Shown here: positions 16,843-25,141 of the stretch, piece after piece
How the letters are laid out: each line of letters opens with the position of its first letter
Position numbering within the stretch: the first letter of the stretch is position 1
Assembly (NCBI GenBank): GCA_905233845.1
Contig: CAJOFH010000013.1
Span: forward strand, 30,531 to 94,530
Origin: an uncultured Muribaculaceae bacterium
GTDB taxonomy: Bacteria; Bacteroidota; Bacteroidia; Bacteroidales; Muribaculaceae
Reading direction: 5' to 3'
Length of the DNA stretch: 64,000 nt
Made by a program: the position numbers and the translations under genes
The notes under the pieces: generated by a model
Databases searched by the model: none
What the model saw: the letters and a program-made list of their open reading frames with translations, nothing else
What the model was told of the DNA's origin: nothing

Positions 16843-16872
16843 CTTGTCTTTTGCCACGCAACCTAAACCGCC

Positions 16873-16880
16873 TACCTTCG
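16873..16880 (+). promoter_or_regulatory. -7-like box TACCTTCG for the portal module
   Basis: TACCTTCGC differs by one base from TAnnTTTG and lies 26 bp before ATG 16907, right after the island terminator. It may be the promoter of the portal and connector operon. Confidence 0.4.
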
Positions 16881-16906
16881 CACCAAGAAACCAAACGGCA
16901 ACGAAT

Positions 16907-18034
16907 ATGGCAGTAACCCTACAATCAGAACTGGGGAGCTTGATGTTTTCCTCGCAAATTCCCGACATCGTGATCACCACGAGTGATGACAACGAAGTCG
17001 AGGTGTGTCTCGATTGTCGAGACCACACCATTTTCTCGGCACTGCATTTCCCATACGGACGGAGCGTGAAGATACACGACCTGCGCTCGGTAATCGAATA
17101 TTACCTGCGCGACCGCAACACCTCGCTCGATGAGTTCCAGTTGCGATCCGTCTCGAACGGAACGCAACAAATCCTCGCCACGTTCCAAGTACTTTATCTC
17201 GAACAGCACTTCTCCGGCGACATCGAGGAGTTTTTGCGGAACAACTTCCTCACCACTATGGCGGCAAAGCTCACATCGCCAAAGGCTACGGAGTTCCTGT
17301 ATTTCTTCATCGAGGCTAACGCCCAGGAATACATTACCTACCAAGTGGTGGCAAGTGTCTATGGCGGCGAGCCGCGCATCTATCAGATGAGAGAGAACTG
17401 CGGTCTGTATAACCACGACCGCATCAAGTCGGTGGAACTGACCTGTGAAATGCTCATCGGCATTGTGGAAAGTCCTGCCGACGGCAGACCGCGCGAGGCT
17501 ATCACCCTGCACGCTTACAGCGTCCATGCCGGGCAACGTGCCTTCACATTCTATGTGCAGGATCACGAGCCACCGCTCTCGCTCTACTTCCGCAATGCCT
17601 TCAACGTCTATGAGCGTTGCGACCTGCAAGCAGTCACCACGCACAAGGCGAAGTCTGACCGCTCAATCGCCGTCACCCATCGGCTGTCGACGTTCTACAA
17701 CCAGCAGAACGAAAAGCAGTACGAGGTCGAGACCTCTGGGCTTACCGTTGAGCAAGCCCGGTGGATTGAGCAGCTGTTCTACTCCCACGATGTGCGCATG
17801 GCTACCAAGCGCACTGACTTGTCGGAAGAAACCTTCGGGCAGTACAATCCGCAGTACATGCCGATTGTCCTCATCACCGACTTCACCTGCGAAATCCACG
17901 ACGAGGACGGCGAACTGAACAGCGTTAAGTTCACCTATCAGTACCAAGACAGGAGAACCTATCTTTCTACTGATTACCTCTCGGTCGACCACGACAGAAT
18001 TTTCACCGCTCCATTTAATCCCACCTATAACTGA
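16907..18034 (+). CDS. Phage structural protein of unknown type upstream of portal
   Basis: The track starts at 16757, but that extension is low-complexity and covers the preceding gene and terminator; ATG 16907 (MAVTLQSELGSLMFSSQIPD) is preferred, giving 375 residues. The protein is beta-rich throughout with repeated strand-turn patterns (PDIVITTSDDNEVEVCL; RTYLSTDYLSVDHDRIF), like a tail or baseplate protein. It is 1 bp from the next gene and begins the module that holds portal and connector genes. I cannot name the family. Confidence 0.5.
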   Translation: MAVTLQSELGSLMFSSQIPDIVITTSDDNEVEVCLDCRDHTIFSALHFPYGRSVKIHDLRSVIEYYLRDRNTSLDEFQLRSVSNGTQQILATFQVLYLEQHFSGDIEEFLRNNFLTTMAAKLTSPKATEFLYFFIEANAQEYITYQVVASVYGGEPRIYQMRENCGLYNHDRIKSVELTCEMLIGIVESPADGRPREAITLHAYSVHAGQRAFTFYVQDHEPPLSLYFRNAFNVYERCDLQAVTTHKAKSDRSIAVTHRLSTFYNQQNEKQYEVETSGLTVEQARWIEQLFYSHDVRMATKRTDLSEETFGQYNPQYMPIVLITDFTCEIHDEDGELNSVKFTYQYQDRRTYLSTDYLSVDHDRIFTAPFNPTYN

Positions 18035-18035
18035 T

Positions 18036-18305
18036 ATGGCACAATCAATCCACATATCGACATTGCGCAAGATGCTCAAGGCTGGCGACCCAGTGGATAT
18101 AAAGCTGTGGGTCAAGAGCGGTGAAATCCAGGAGTGGCGAAATTGCATACCGCTGCGCTACAATTTCTACAAAGGCACGCAGCAGTTCAAGTTACTGAAC
18201 AGCAACCAAATCAGGCAAGCCCGAATTTGCTGCATTTTCAGCGTGAATAATCTCGAAGTGTTTTTGACCCTTCTATTGCTCATTACAATAATTCCATTCG
18301 CATGA
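18036..18305 (+). CDS. Small phage protein preceding portal, 89 residues
   Basis: The first 77 residues (MAQSIHISTLRKMLKAGDPV, KSGEIQEWRNCIPLRYNFYKG) look like a small conserved structural or regulatory phage protein. The last 12 or so (LTLLLLITIIPFA) are abruptly hydrophobic and could reflect a frameshift near 18260 or a genuine membrane tail. The stop overlaps the portal start (ATGA). Confidence 0.5.
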   Translation: MAQSIHISTLRKMLKAGDPVDIKLWVKSGEIQEWRNCIPLRYNFYKGTQQFKLLNSNQIRQARICCIFSVNNLEVFLTLLLLITIIPFA

Positions 18306-19648
18306 TGAAAGATCTACAATTCAATTCAGTTGAGACCATACCCAACTTGAACGCTTCGGCGGCGTTTCAAGTGGATTCAGGCAAGGTGTTCAAGGAAGAC
18401 ACTGACATCGTGCCCGTCATCGTCGATGACAAGCTCAGTTATATGCCGTGGGGCGGCGACAACGCCATGCCCTTCAACATCCTTGAACTCATCGAGAGCG
18501 ACGAGACGCTTTCGACCTGCCAGATGTTCAATGCCGAAGTGTGCTACGGCAGCGGCCTGAACTACAACACCGACGAGTGCAGTGCTTCGGTCAGAGCCGA
18601 TGTCCAGGACTTCGCCCTCGACAACGCATTGCCCTCGTATTTCCTCGGTGTGTGCCAGGACTTCAAGCACTTCGCCTTCTGCGTGTCGGTCATCATCCTC
18701 AATGCCGACGGCACCAAGATTGTGCGCTTGCTGCGCAAGGAGGCTTGCTACTGCCGGCTTTCCCCTGCGGACAAAGACGGCGCAATCCGCCAAGTCTTGT
18801 ATGCCAACTGGCGCAACGCTGTCAGCAGCCGCGAGGACATCGAGGTGATTGAACTGCTCGACATCAACTCGCCGTGGCGCGACCTCGCAATCCGCATGGG
18901 CAGGATAGCGGGCGACGACGGCAGGACCGCCATCCGCACCGCATGCCGGAAGTTTGCCGTGCTGACACGTGTCCCCACACCCGACAGCACTTATTACCCC
19001 ATACCTTACTACGCTTCGCTGTTCAAGGGCAAGTGGTACAACATCAAGCAGCTCATCGGCATGGCGAAAGAGGCGAAGCTGAAGAACATCGCCCCCATCA
19101 AGTACCAGATAGAAATCTCCAACAAATATTGGGATTCCATCTTCAAGAGCGAGGGCATCACCGACCGCCACCAGCAGCAAAAACGCATCGTGCGCGAGAA
19201 GCAGCAGATCCTCGACTTCCTCACCGGCGTAGAGAACGCTGGCAAGGTGTGGTTCTCCACATTCTATGTGGCTCCCACAGGCGAGGTTCAGCATGAGGTC
19301 GTCATCAACAAGATTGACAACGACAAAGAGGGCGGCGACTGGTCGACCGACATCCAAGAGGCTGTGAATATGTTCTGCTTCACTATGCGAGTGCACAGCA
19401 ACCTTGTCGGCAGTGTGCCGGGCAAGTCGCAGACCAACAACAGCGGCTCGGACAAACGCGAGCTTTACACCATCGCCCAAGCCCTGCAAAAACCGTATCA
19501 CGACCTTTTGTTCACCGTCCATCAGATGATCATCCGCTTCAACAACTGGAGCGGCTGCAAAGTCGATGTCCCCTTCATACAACTCACGTTGTTGAGTGAA
19601 CATCAAGACGCTAAAAGTGTAACCCTCAATCAAAACGACAATGAATAA
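18302..19648 (+). CDS. Phage portal protein
   Basis: A 448-residue protein in the place of a portal: before a connector and neck genes. Its layout fits portals from Bacteroidales phages: an N-terminal PVIVDDKLSYMPWGGDNAM region, a mixed alpha/beta core, the long helix-rich KGKWYNIKQLIGMAKEAKLK stem/crown region and a C-terminal helical part. Portals form the 12-subunit ring through which terminase pumps DNA. The identification is by pattern and context rather than one motif. Confidence 0.7.
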   Translation: MMKDLQFNSVETIPNLNASAAFQVDSGKVFKEDTDIVPVIVDDKLSYMPWGGDNAMPFNILELIESDETLSTCQMFNAEVCYGSGLNYNTDECSASVRADVQDFALDNALPSYFLGVCQDFKHFAFCVSVIILNADGTKIVRLLRKEACYCRLSPADKDGAIRQVLYANWRNAVSSREDIEVIELLDINSPWRDLAIRMGRIAGDDGRTAIRTACRKFAVLTRVPTPDSTYYPIPYYASLFKGKWYNIKQLIGMAKEAKLKNIAPIKYQIEISNKYWDSIFKSEGITDRHQQQKRIVREKQQILDFLTGVENAGKVWFSTFYVAPTGEVQHEVVINKIDNDKEGGDWSTDIQEAVNMFCFTMRVHSNLVGSVPGKSQTNNSGSDKRELYTIAQALQKPYHDLLFTVHQMIIRFNNWSGCKVDVPFIQLTLLSEHQDAKSVTLNQNDNE

Positions 19649-19787
19649 TCCAAGAGTTAAAGAAACCATACTTGACCTGTGGGACAAAGGCTTGACTGTC
19701 GGGCTAATCGCCAGCAAATTGAACAAGTCAATTTACTATGTGTTCCACAAACTTAAAGTATATGGAAAGATTAACCCCAACTTGTAA
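19641..19787 (+). CDS. 48-residue helix-turn-helix peptide
   Basis: This frame is too short for the ORF track. ATG 19641 overlaps the portal stop (ATGAATAA) and the frame ends 2 bp before the next ATG, a strong sign of translation. The product (DLWDKGLTVGLIASKLNKSI, YYVFHKLKVYG) is a compact helix-turn-helix like resolvase or GcrA-type DNA-binding domains. It could regulate late genes or bind packaged DNA. Confidence 0.65.
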   Translation: MNNPRVKETILDLWDKGLTVGLIASKLNKSIYYVFHKLKVYGKINPNL

Positions 19788-19789
19788 CT

Positions 19790-20644
19790 ATGGCAACAAG
19801 ACTAATAACCAGTGATGAGCAGTTGCGTAGGTATCTGCCCAATGCTTTTGCCACGGCGCAGGGCGAGCCGCCCTTCTTCGACAAGGTGCTGCCGTGGCTT
19901 GAAGCCGCCGAGCGGTGGTTGTTCCAACAGTTCATCGGCGACACTTTCGAGCCGTTGTTGCTCGCTATGGGCGAGAACGAGCCGGTGCGCCTGACCGCAA
20001 CGTGCGTCGTGGCGCACGAGGCGATGCTGCGTGCCGTTCCCAGCCTCGACCTTGTGCTAACGCCCAACGGCTTCGGCATCGTGAGTAATCAGAACGTGGC
20101 ACCAGCAAGCCGTGAGCGTGTCTCACGCCTTATCGCCTCGCTCGAGACCAGCCGCGACAATGCCATTGAGCAGCTGATTACGTACCTATTCCGTGAAACG
20201 GAGTGGTACGACAGCCCCACGCGACATTGGTTCACCGCTACGCTGTTTCCCAATCTCGACCTCGCCAACCTCTGCGGCTTCACCGAACATCGGTGGGCGA
20301 ACTACCTGGGCTTGCGCTCCAATGCGATTACGATTGAAACGGAAATCGCCAATGACTATGTGTCGCCCGAACAACTCGCCGTGTTCCGCAACGAGGTGTT
20401 CTGTATGGATTTTGAGTTCACGCTGCAAACTTCGCAACACACTTCTGTATTGCAGCAGTTGCGCTCCATCATCGTGAGAATGTTGCGTGGCGAGCCAACG
20501 CCCATTCAGTCGCTGCGCGACATCGTGGACTTCATGCGCAAGAACGAGGAGCAGTTTGCGGAGTTTCGCCACAGTGACACTTACCGCTTGTACGAACCAC
20601 CCATCTTCGAGAACAAAAAGAAATCGCATGGCTACTTCTTCTGA
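19790..20644 (+). CDS. DUF6712-like protein, probable head-tail connector
   Basis: A 284-residue protein starting MATRLITSDEQLRRYLPN. The N-terminal half is a helical bundle like head-tail adaptor proteins (DUF6712-type in Bacteroidales phages), and the C-terminal 100 residues are helical with a basic end. It follows portal directly, where a connector is expected. Confidence 0.55.
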   Translation: MATRLITSDEQLRRYLPNAFATAQGEPPFFDKVLPWLEAAERWLFQQFIGDTFEPLLLAMGENEPVRLTATCVVAHEAMLRAVPSLDLVLTPNGFGIVSNQNVAPASRERVSRLIASLETSRDNAIEQLITYLFRETEWYDSPTRHWFTATLFPNLDLANLCGFTEHRWANYLGLRSNAITIETEIANDYVSPEQLAVFRNEVFCMDFEFTLQTSQHTSVLQQLRSIIVRMLRGEPTPIQSLRDIVDFMRKNEEQFAEFRHSDTYRLYEPPIFENKKKSHGYFF

Positions 20645-21401
20645 AACCACGGTCAATGTGGACCTCAAACTTCCCACCAAATGGGAAGATTTGACCGAAA
20701 AGCAACTGCGTTACCTTTTCGGTCTGCTGGCCCAGGACTTTCCTGCGACGCAGATAAAGACCTATTGCCTGTTCCGTTGGTCTGGTATGCAGGTGATGTG
20801 CCGCTACGGCAAAGGCTGGTGGTGCAAATTCGACAAAGACGAGTTCGTCATCTTTGCTGAGCAGGTAAACGCAGCCATTGCCTCGCTTGACTGGCTCGAC
20901 AACGTGCCGTCGTTCCCCATCCGGCTCGCACGGATCGGCAGACACCGCGCCGTGGCCGCCGACTTCGAGGGAGTGCCTTTCGAGGTGTTCATCATCTGCG
21001 ATAACCTCTATCAAGGTTATCTCGCCACCAAGCAGGACGACCTGCTCGATGAGATGGCCGCACACCTCTACGACACGCGCAAAATCAAGCTCACCGCCAC
21101 GGAACGTGTCAGTGTGTTCTACTGGTTTGCCTCGCTCAAAGGCTTTCTCGCTCGCGTGTTCAAACATTTCTTCCAGCCTGTCAGCAACGCAAGCGTTGAT
21201 GACGGCAATATGTTTGAACAGGAACAATCGCAGTACGAAATTTTGCAGAACGCCGTCAACGCCCAGATACGAGCCTTGACCAAAGGCGACATCACCAAAG
21301 AGAAAGAAGTCCTTTCGCTTGACACTTGGCGAGCCCTCACGGAACTCGACTGTCAAGCCAAAGAGTATGAAGAAATCAACCGCAAATACCCATCGAAATG
21401 A
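20628..21401 (+). CDS. Phage protein of connector/tail region, possible tail chaperone
   Basis: The start is set at ATG 20628 (MATSSETTVNVDLKLPTKW), 17 bp inside the previous gene; the track's earlier start at 20487 only extends through that gene. The 257-residue product has an N-terminal LPTKWEDLTEKQLRYLFGLL segment like tail assembly chaperones or adaptor proteins, and a helical C-terminus. Role uncertain. Confidence 0.5.
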   Translation: MATSSETTVNVDLKLPTKWEDLTEKQLRYLFGLLAQDFPATQIKTYCLFRWSGMQVMCRYGKGWWCKFDKDEFVIFAEQVNAAIASLDWLDNVPSFPIRLARIGRHRAVAADFEGVPFEVFIICDNLYQGYLATKQDDLLDEMAAHLYDTRKIKLTATERVSVFYWFASLKGFLARVFKHFFQPVSNASVDDGNMFEQEQSQYEILQNAVNAQIRALTKGDITKEKEVLSLDTWRALTELDCQAKEYEEINRKYPSK

Positions 21402-21895
21402 ACGACTATCCGCAGGGCATCTGGGATGCCACAGAGTATTTTGAACACCTCACCGCAACCAACCGCTTGGCAAAACGTGAAGGCTTCACCTTCTGCCGTG
21501 TCAGCGGTTTGGACGGCTTCGAGGAAGCGTTGGAGAACATGCAGCACTCCACCGCTCTTGTGTGCGTGAGCGACATCGCCAACGGCTATACTGAGCTTAA
21601 CAACACACCTCGCACGCGCCGCGTGAAGACCGTGTTTTTCGCCATGCGCCACAAGATTGATGATATGAGGGCACGCAACACCTGCATGGACACCATGCGA
21701 GAGGTGTTCCGTCAGTTCATGTCGAAGCTCATACTGGAGAAAACCAAGCTTGAAAACCACTGCATCTATCTCGACCCACGAATATCGTTCAACGAGATTG
21801 ACCGATACTTCTTCAGTGGGTGCGCTTGCGCCTTTTTTCAAGTTGCCGTCGATGTGTTCACCGACCTAAGATTGAACCCCGATGAATGGGAATAG
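21398..21895 (+). CDS. Phage neck/tail completion-like protein
   Basis: A 165-residue alpha/beta protein overlapping its neighbours by 4 and 14 bp. The order (connector, this, HK97 gp10-like) matches tail terminator or completion proteins. The sequence has a helix (AKREGFTFCRVSGLDGFEEA), central strands and a C-terminal helix. Assignment is mostly by position. Confidence 0.5.
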   Translation: MNDYPQGIWDATEYFEHLTATNRLAKREGFTFCRVSGLDGFEEALENMQHSTALVCVSDIANGYTELNNTPRTRRVKTVFFAMRHKIDDMRARNTCMDTMREVFRQFMSKLILEKTKLENHCIYLDPRISFNEIDRYFFSGCACAFFQVAVDVFTDLRLNPDEWE

Positions 21896-22316
21896 CCACA
21901 TCACCGAGCAACAGGCGCAGAAAGAGCGCGAGAAGTTCGTCACCGCTTTCAATGACACAATGGTAAAGATTTGGCAGGAGCAAATCACATTGTTGGATGT
22001 CATTGACACCGGGGCACTGCTGGCTTCGCCAAAGGGCATTGCCATGCGTGCCGACGGCAGGTTTTTCGAGGTGTCGCTGTCGCAAGCCTTTCTTGAATAC
22101 GGCTTGTGGCAGGACTATGGCACAGGGCGCGAAACGCCCCGTGGCAACAGCGGAGACATCGGCAGAGCCAAAGTGCGGCAACGCCGCAAGTGGTTCAGCC
22201 GAAAGTATTACGCTTCGGTAATGAATATCAAGGAGTTCTACGAGGACAACATCGGCAAAGCGTTCACTGGCGTTTTGAGCGATTTCGCACGACGATGTAA
22301 TAAAAGTCATGTATAG
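21882..22316 (+). CDS. HK97 gp10-like neck protein
   Basis: A 144-residue protein with DVIDTGALLASPKGIAM (about residues 38-54) and a LWQDYGTGRETPRGNSGDIG loop. This pattern of DTGxLxxS followed by a YGT-type loop characterises the HK97 gp10 tail-completion family. It closes the connector module; a cargo island begins 36 bp later. Confidence 0.65.
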   Translation: MNGNSHITEQQAQKEREKFVTAFNDTMVKIWQEQITLLDVIDTGALLASPKGIAMRADGRFFEVSLSQAFLEYGLWQDYGTGRETPRGNSGDIGRAKVRQRRKWFSRKYYASVMNIKEFYEDNIGKAFTGVLSDFARRCNKSHV

Positions 22317-22340
22317 TCGTTTTAATTACGAGATTTGTCG

Positions 22341-22348
22341 TATCTTTG
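22341..22348 (+). promoter_or_regulatory. -7 box TATCTTTG at the DUF1016 gene start
   Basis: TATCTTTGC ends only 4 bp before ATG 22353, so transcription would begin at or next to the start codon, giving a leaderless message. It marks independent expression of the second cargo island. Confidence 0.6.
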
Positions 22349-22352
22349 CATT

Positions 22353-23441
22353 ATGGAAGAAAACAAGAACCTCATTAAGTCGCAAGATAAACAAGTGTTG
22401 CCCACGCAATTAGTTGACGATGTGAAACTAATTATTGAGCGTGGGTTACGTGAAGCGTACGATAAAGTTAACACAGTTGCCATTCATACGTATTGGCTTA
22501 TTGGCAAGCGCATTGTTGAAGAAGAACAGCATGGCCAGCGCAGAGCTGAATATGGTAGCAGATTAATCACTTCGCTCGCTGATGAACTGTCCTTAGAGTA
22601 TTCCAAAGGTTTTACGGCGAGGGATTTACGCAATTATCGTCAATTGTATCTGTGCTTCAATGATTTAGAGATTTGGTACACGCGTGTACCAAATCTTAAA
22701 TGGTCACACTACCGTACTGTTTTGTCGGTCACAAGTGAAGATGCAAGATACTGGTATATTCGTGAAGCCTCTACAGAATCATGGAGTGTGCGTACTTTGG
22801 CACGCAACGTTGGCTCTCAGTACTATCACCGATTACTGCAATCGCCAAAAAAAGAAGCCGTTGTCAATGAAATGCTGCAACTCACAGCACCATTGAACGA
22901 CGAGCCGCAAGGTTTTCTCAAAGACCCTGTTGTGGCGGAGTTTCTGCAACTCCCGTCAAATGCATCATTCACCGAAACCGAACTTGAGAAAGCCATTATT
23001 CGGCACTTGAAGGAATTTTTGCTTGAAATGGGTCGTGGATTCGCATTCATGGCTGAGCAATACCACATCAACACCGATGCCGGCGATTTCTTTGTAGACT
23101 TGGTTTTCTACAATGTGGTGTTGAAATGCTATGTACTTATCGACCTCAAAACAAAACGAGTGACCCATCAAGATGTCGGGCAAATGGATATGTATGTGCG
23201 AATGTTCGATGACCTAAAGCGTACCGAGGGCGACAACCCAACCATCGGCTTGCTACTTTGTGCCGACACGAGTAAAGACATCGCTCAATACTCTGTGCTT
23301 CACGACAGCAAACAACTCTTTGCCGCAAAATATCTCACTTTCTTGCCGAAGAAGGAAGTGCTTGACCGTGAAATAGAGCAGCAGAAAGAGATATTCTACT
23401 TGCAACACAACAAATCAGCAAAAGAAGATACCGAACAATAA
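22353..23441 (+). CDS. DUF1016/YhcG-family nuclease-like protein
   Basis: ATG 22353 is chosen because the track start (22335) lies upstream of the promoter box. The 362-residue protein has the DUF1016 N-terminal domain (HTYWLIGKRIVEEEQHGQ; YGSRLITSLADELS; RNYRQLYLCF) and a C-terminal PD-(D/E)XK-like domain (FFVDLVFYNVVLKCYVLIDL with K in LKTKR, about residues 246-270, then HQDVGQMDMYVRMFD). The family is widespread on mobile elements and in defence islands, and activity on DNA is presumed. It sits between phage structural modules with its own promoter. Confidence 0.85.
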   Translation: MEENKNLIKSQDKQVLPTQLVDDVKLIIERGLREAYDKVNTVAIHTYWLIGKRIVEEEQHGQRRAEYGSRLITSLADELSLEYSKGFTARDLRNYRQLYLCFNDLEIWYTRVPNLKWSHYRTVLSVTSEDARYWYIREASTESWSVRTLARNVGSQYYHRLLQSPKKEAVVNEMLQLTAPLNDEPQGFLKDPVVAEFLQLPSNASFTETELEKAIIRHLKEFLLEMGRGFAFMAEQYHINTDAGDFFVDLVFYNVVLKCYVLIDLKTKRVTHQDVGQMDMYVRMFDDLKRTEGDNPTIGLLLCADTSKDIAQYSVLHDSKQLFAAKYLTFLPKKEVLDREIEQQKEIFYLQHNKSAKEDTEQ

Positions 23442-23486
23442 CATCTATTTTACTTCTTTTTGTCAATAATATAGATTATTCAAAAA

Positions 23487-24326
23487 ATGGTTCGACTGGA
23501 AAACGTATCATTCGGATACAAGAAACATAAATATATACTTCAAGACATCAATCTTCTATTGATGCCGTCTCATGTTTATGGGCTTTTGGGAATGAATGGA
23601 GTTGGCAAATCCACATTATTGTATTTGATTACCAATTTGTTGCGTCCACAACAAGGAACAATCTCATATAAAAATTCCGCCGATGGAAAATGGCAGAATA
23701 AAATTGAAGACTTCTTCTTTGTTCCTGAAGAATTTGATTTGCCAAACATCAGTATTAGAAACTATCTGAAAATAAACGTTCCATTCTACCCAAAGTTCAG
23801 CGAAGATGATTTTTTCCAATATCTCAGCCTTTTTGGTATTGATTGCGACAATAGACTGGGAGAGTTGTCGATGGGGCAAAAGAAAAAATTCTATTTGAGT
23901 TTTGCTCATTCTGCGAATACCGACTTACTTATCCTTGACGAGCCGACTAATGGCTTGGACATAGTAAGCAAGCAGCAATTCCGGGATTTCATTTCCCAAT
24001 CCACGGAGAATAGTGACAAATGTATTATTCTTTCCACTCATCAGATTAATGATGTTGATGTTTTGTTTGACGATGTTGTTATCTTACATGACAAGCATAT
24101 AATTCTTCAAGCTGATTGCGAATCTTTATCACGAAGATTTGTTATTGAGAAAGATGGAGCACAAATAAATGATAGAAACTACTTGGCAGTTCTACAAGAT
24201 GCAAACAGAAATTTCTCATTACGAGCTGCCCAAAGCAACACGAGAATAGATTTGGAGATGTTATATAATATGTTGGTGCACAATCCGAGCATTGCAGAAA
24301 CTATAAATCATGAACTCACAAAATAA
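23487..24326 (+). CDS. ABC transporter ATP-binding protein (cargo)
   Basis: A 279-residue ATPase: Walker A GMNGVGKST (about residues 36-44), signature LSMGQKKKF, Walker B LLILDEPTNGLD, switch histidine in LSTHQ. The Q-loop position reads FVPEEFD, with glutamate in place of glutamine. It overlaps the permease gene by 17 bp. This form resembles ATPases of ABC-2 exporters often paired with GntR regulators, which is absent here. A+T content is well above the flanking phage genes, so it was probably acquired separately. Confidence 0.85.
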   Translation: MVRLENVSFGYKKHKYILQDINLLLMPSHVYGLLGMNGVGKSTLLYLITNLLRPQQGTISYKNSADGKWQNKIEDFFFVPEEFDLPNISIRNYLKINVPFYPKFSEDDFFQYLSLFGIDCDNRLGELSMGQKKKFYLSFAHSANTDLLILDEPTNGLDIVSKQQFRDFISQSTENSDKCIILSTHQINDVDVLFDDVVILHDKHIILQADCESLSRRFVIEKDGAQINDRNYLAVLQDANRNFSLRAAQSNTRIDLEMLYNMLVHNPSIAETINHELTK

Positions 24327-25041
24327 AATCAATCATTTATTTATGGCATTCAGGAAGTTTCTTCATGAAAATGCCAGACGATTGCTGTATTATGCCGCAT
24401 TGATGTTTGCGGCAATGTTGCTTTCGTACTTGATATTTGCAATTATTCCCGTCCTATCGCGACCTCAATCTAATCTTAATTATGCCACTGAGATAATGCA
24501 AATAAGCATTTTCTTGTTGTTTGTATTTGGCTGCTTAAGCGCAAGCATCATGTTTCGGGAGTTAAGAAATCGAAGAACACGAATAGCCTATATATGCTTC
24601 CCGACCACCAAGTTCGAGAAGTATATTATCGAGTGGTTTGTTTATGTTTTGTTATTCCCAGTTATATTTTTGTTGTTATCAGAATTATCGGTAAAACTCC
24701 TTATTGCTATTCTTCACTTCTCTGTGGAATCCACAAAAAGCATGGAGAACATATCGGTTACAAAACAACTCATTGAGTTTACGAAAAGTGAAAATAGTGT
24801 ATTCTTGTTTTTCTTAGCCGTTCAATCATGTTTTGTGATTGGTAGCGCATATTGGCGGAAATTCCCTTTTATTAAAACTTTCTTATGTATAGTGGGCATT
24901 TCTGTTGCTTTGTTCTTCTATGCTCTACATTCCAAGAATCAAGATGTTTTAATCGCATACAACTATGTCTATGTAATCTTCACTCTAATTGCATGGGCAT
25001 TATCATATATTGTTTTTCGAAAGAACGCAACATTAGTATAA
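24310..25041 (+). CDS. ABC-2-type membrane permease (cargo)
   Basis: A 243-residue membrane protein with six hydrophobic segments (roughly residues 20-45, 57-77, 108-130, 157-175, 186-205, 216-236). It has no substrate-defining motif. Partner of the preceding ATPase by overlap and topology; together they would export or expel a small molecule or peptide. An immunity or envelope-alteration function in lysogens is inference. Confidence 0.75.
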   Translation: MNSQNKINHLFMAFRKFLHENARRLLYYAALMFAAMLLSYLIFAIIPVLSRPQSNLNYATEIMQISIFLLFVFGCLSASIMFRELRNRRTRIAYICFPTTKFEKYIIEWFVYVLLFPVIFLLLSELSVKLLIAILHFSVESTKSMENISVTKQLIEFTKSENSVFLFFLAVQSCFVIGSAYWRKFPFIKTFLCIVGISVALFFYALHSKNQDVLIAYNYVYVIFTLIAWALSYIVFRKNATLV

Positions 25042-25054
25042 TCGAAGATAGTTA

Positions 25055-25076
25055 AGCCTACTTTGGTGGGCTTTTT
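25055..25076 (+). terminator. Terminator after the ABC transporter
   Basis: AGCCTAC, TTTG loop, GTGGGCT, followed by TTTT. It ends the cargo operon 13 bp after the permease stop. Confidence 0.65.
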
Positions 25077-25104
25077 ATGTCTTTTCGTTTACCGAACATT
25101 GAGT

Positions 25105-25141
25105 GTAGTTTTGCGGTGTAATTCGCAAAACTACATTTTTT
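25105..25141 (+). terminator. Terminator-like hairpin ending at the tail fibre ATG
   Basis: A perfect 11-bp stem, GTAGTTTTGCG with CGCAAAACTAC, an 8-nt loop, then ATTTTTT ending the base before ATG 25142. It could act as an attenuator for the fibre gene or be the end signal of inserted cargo. Confidence 0.7.
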
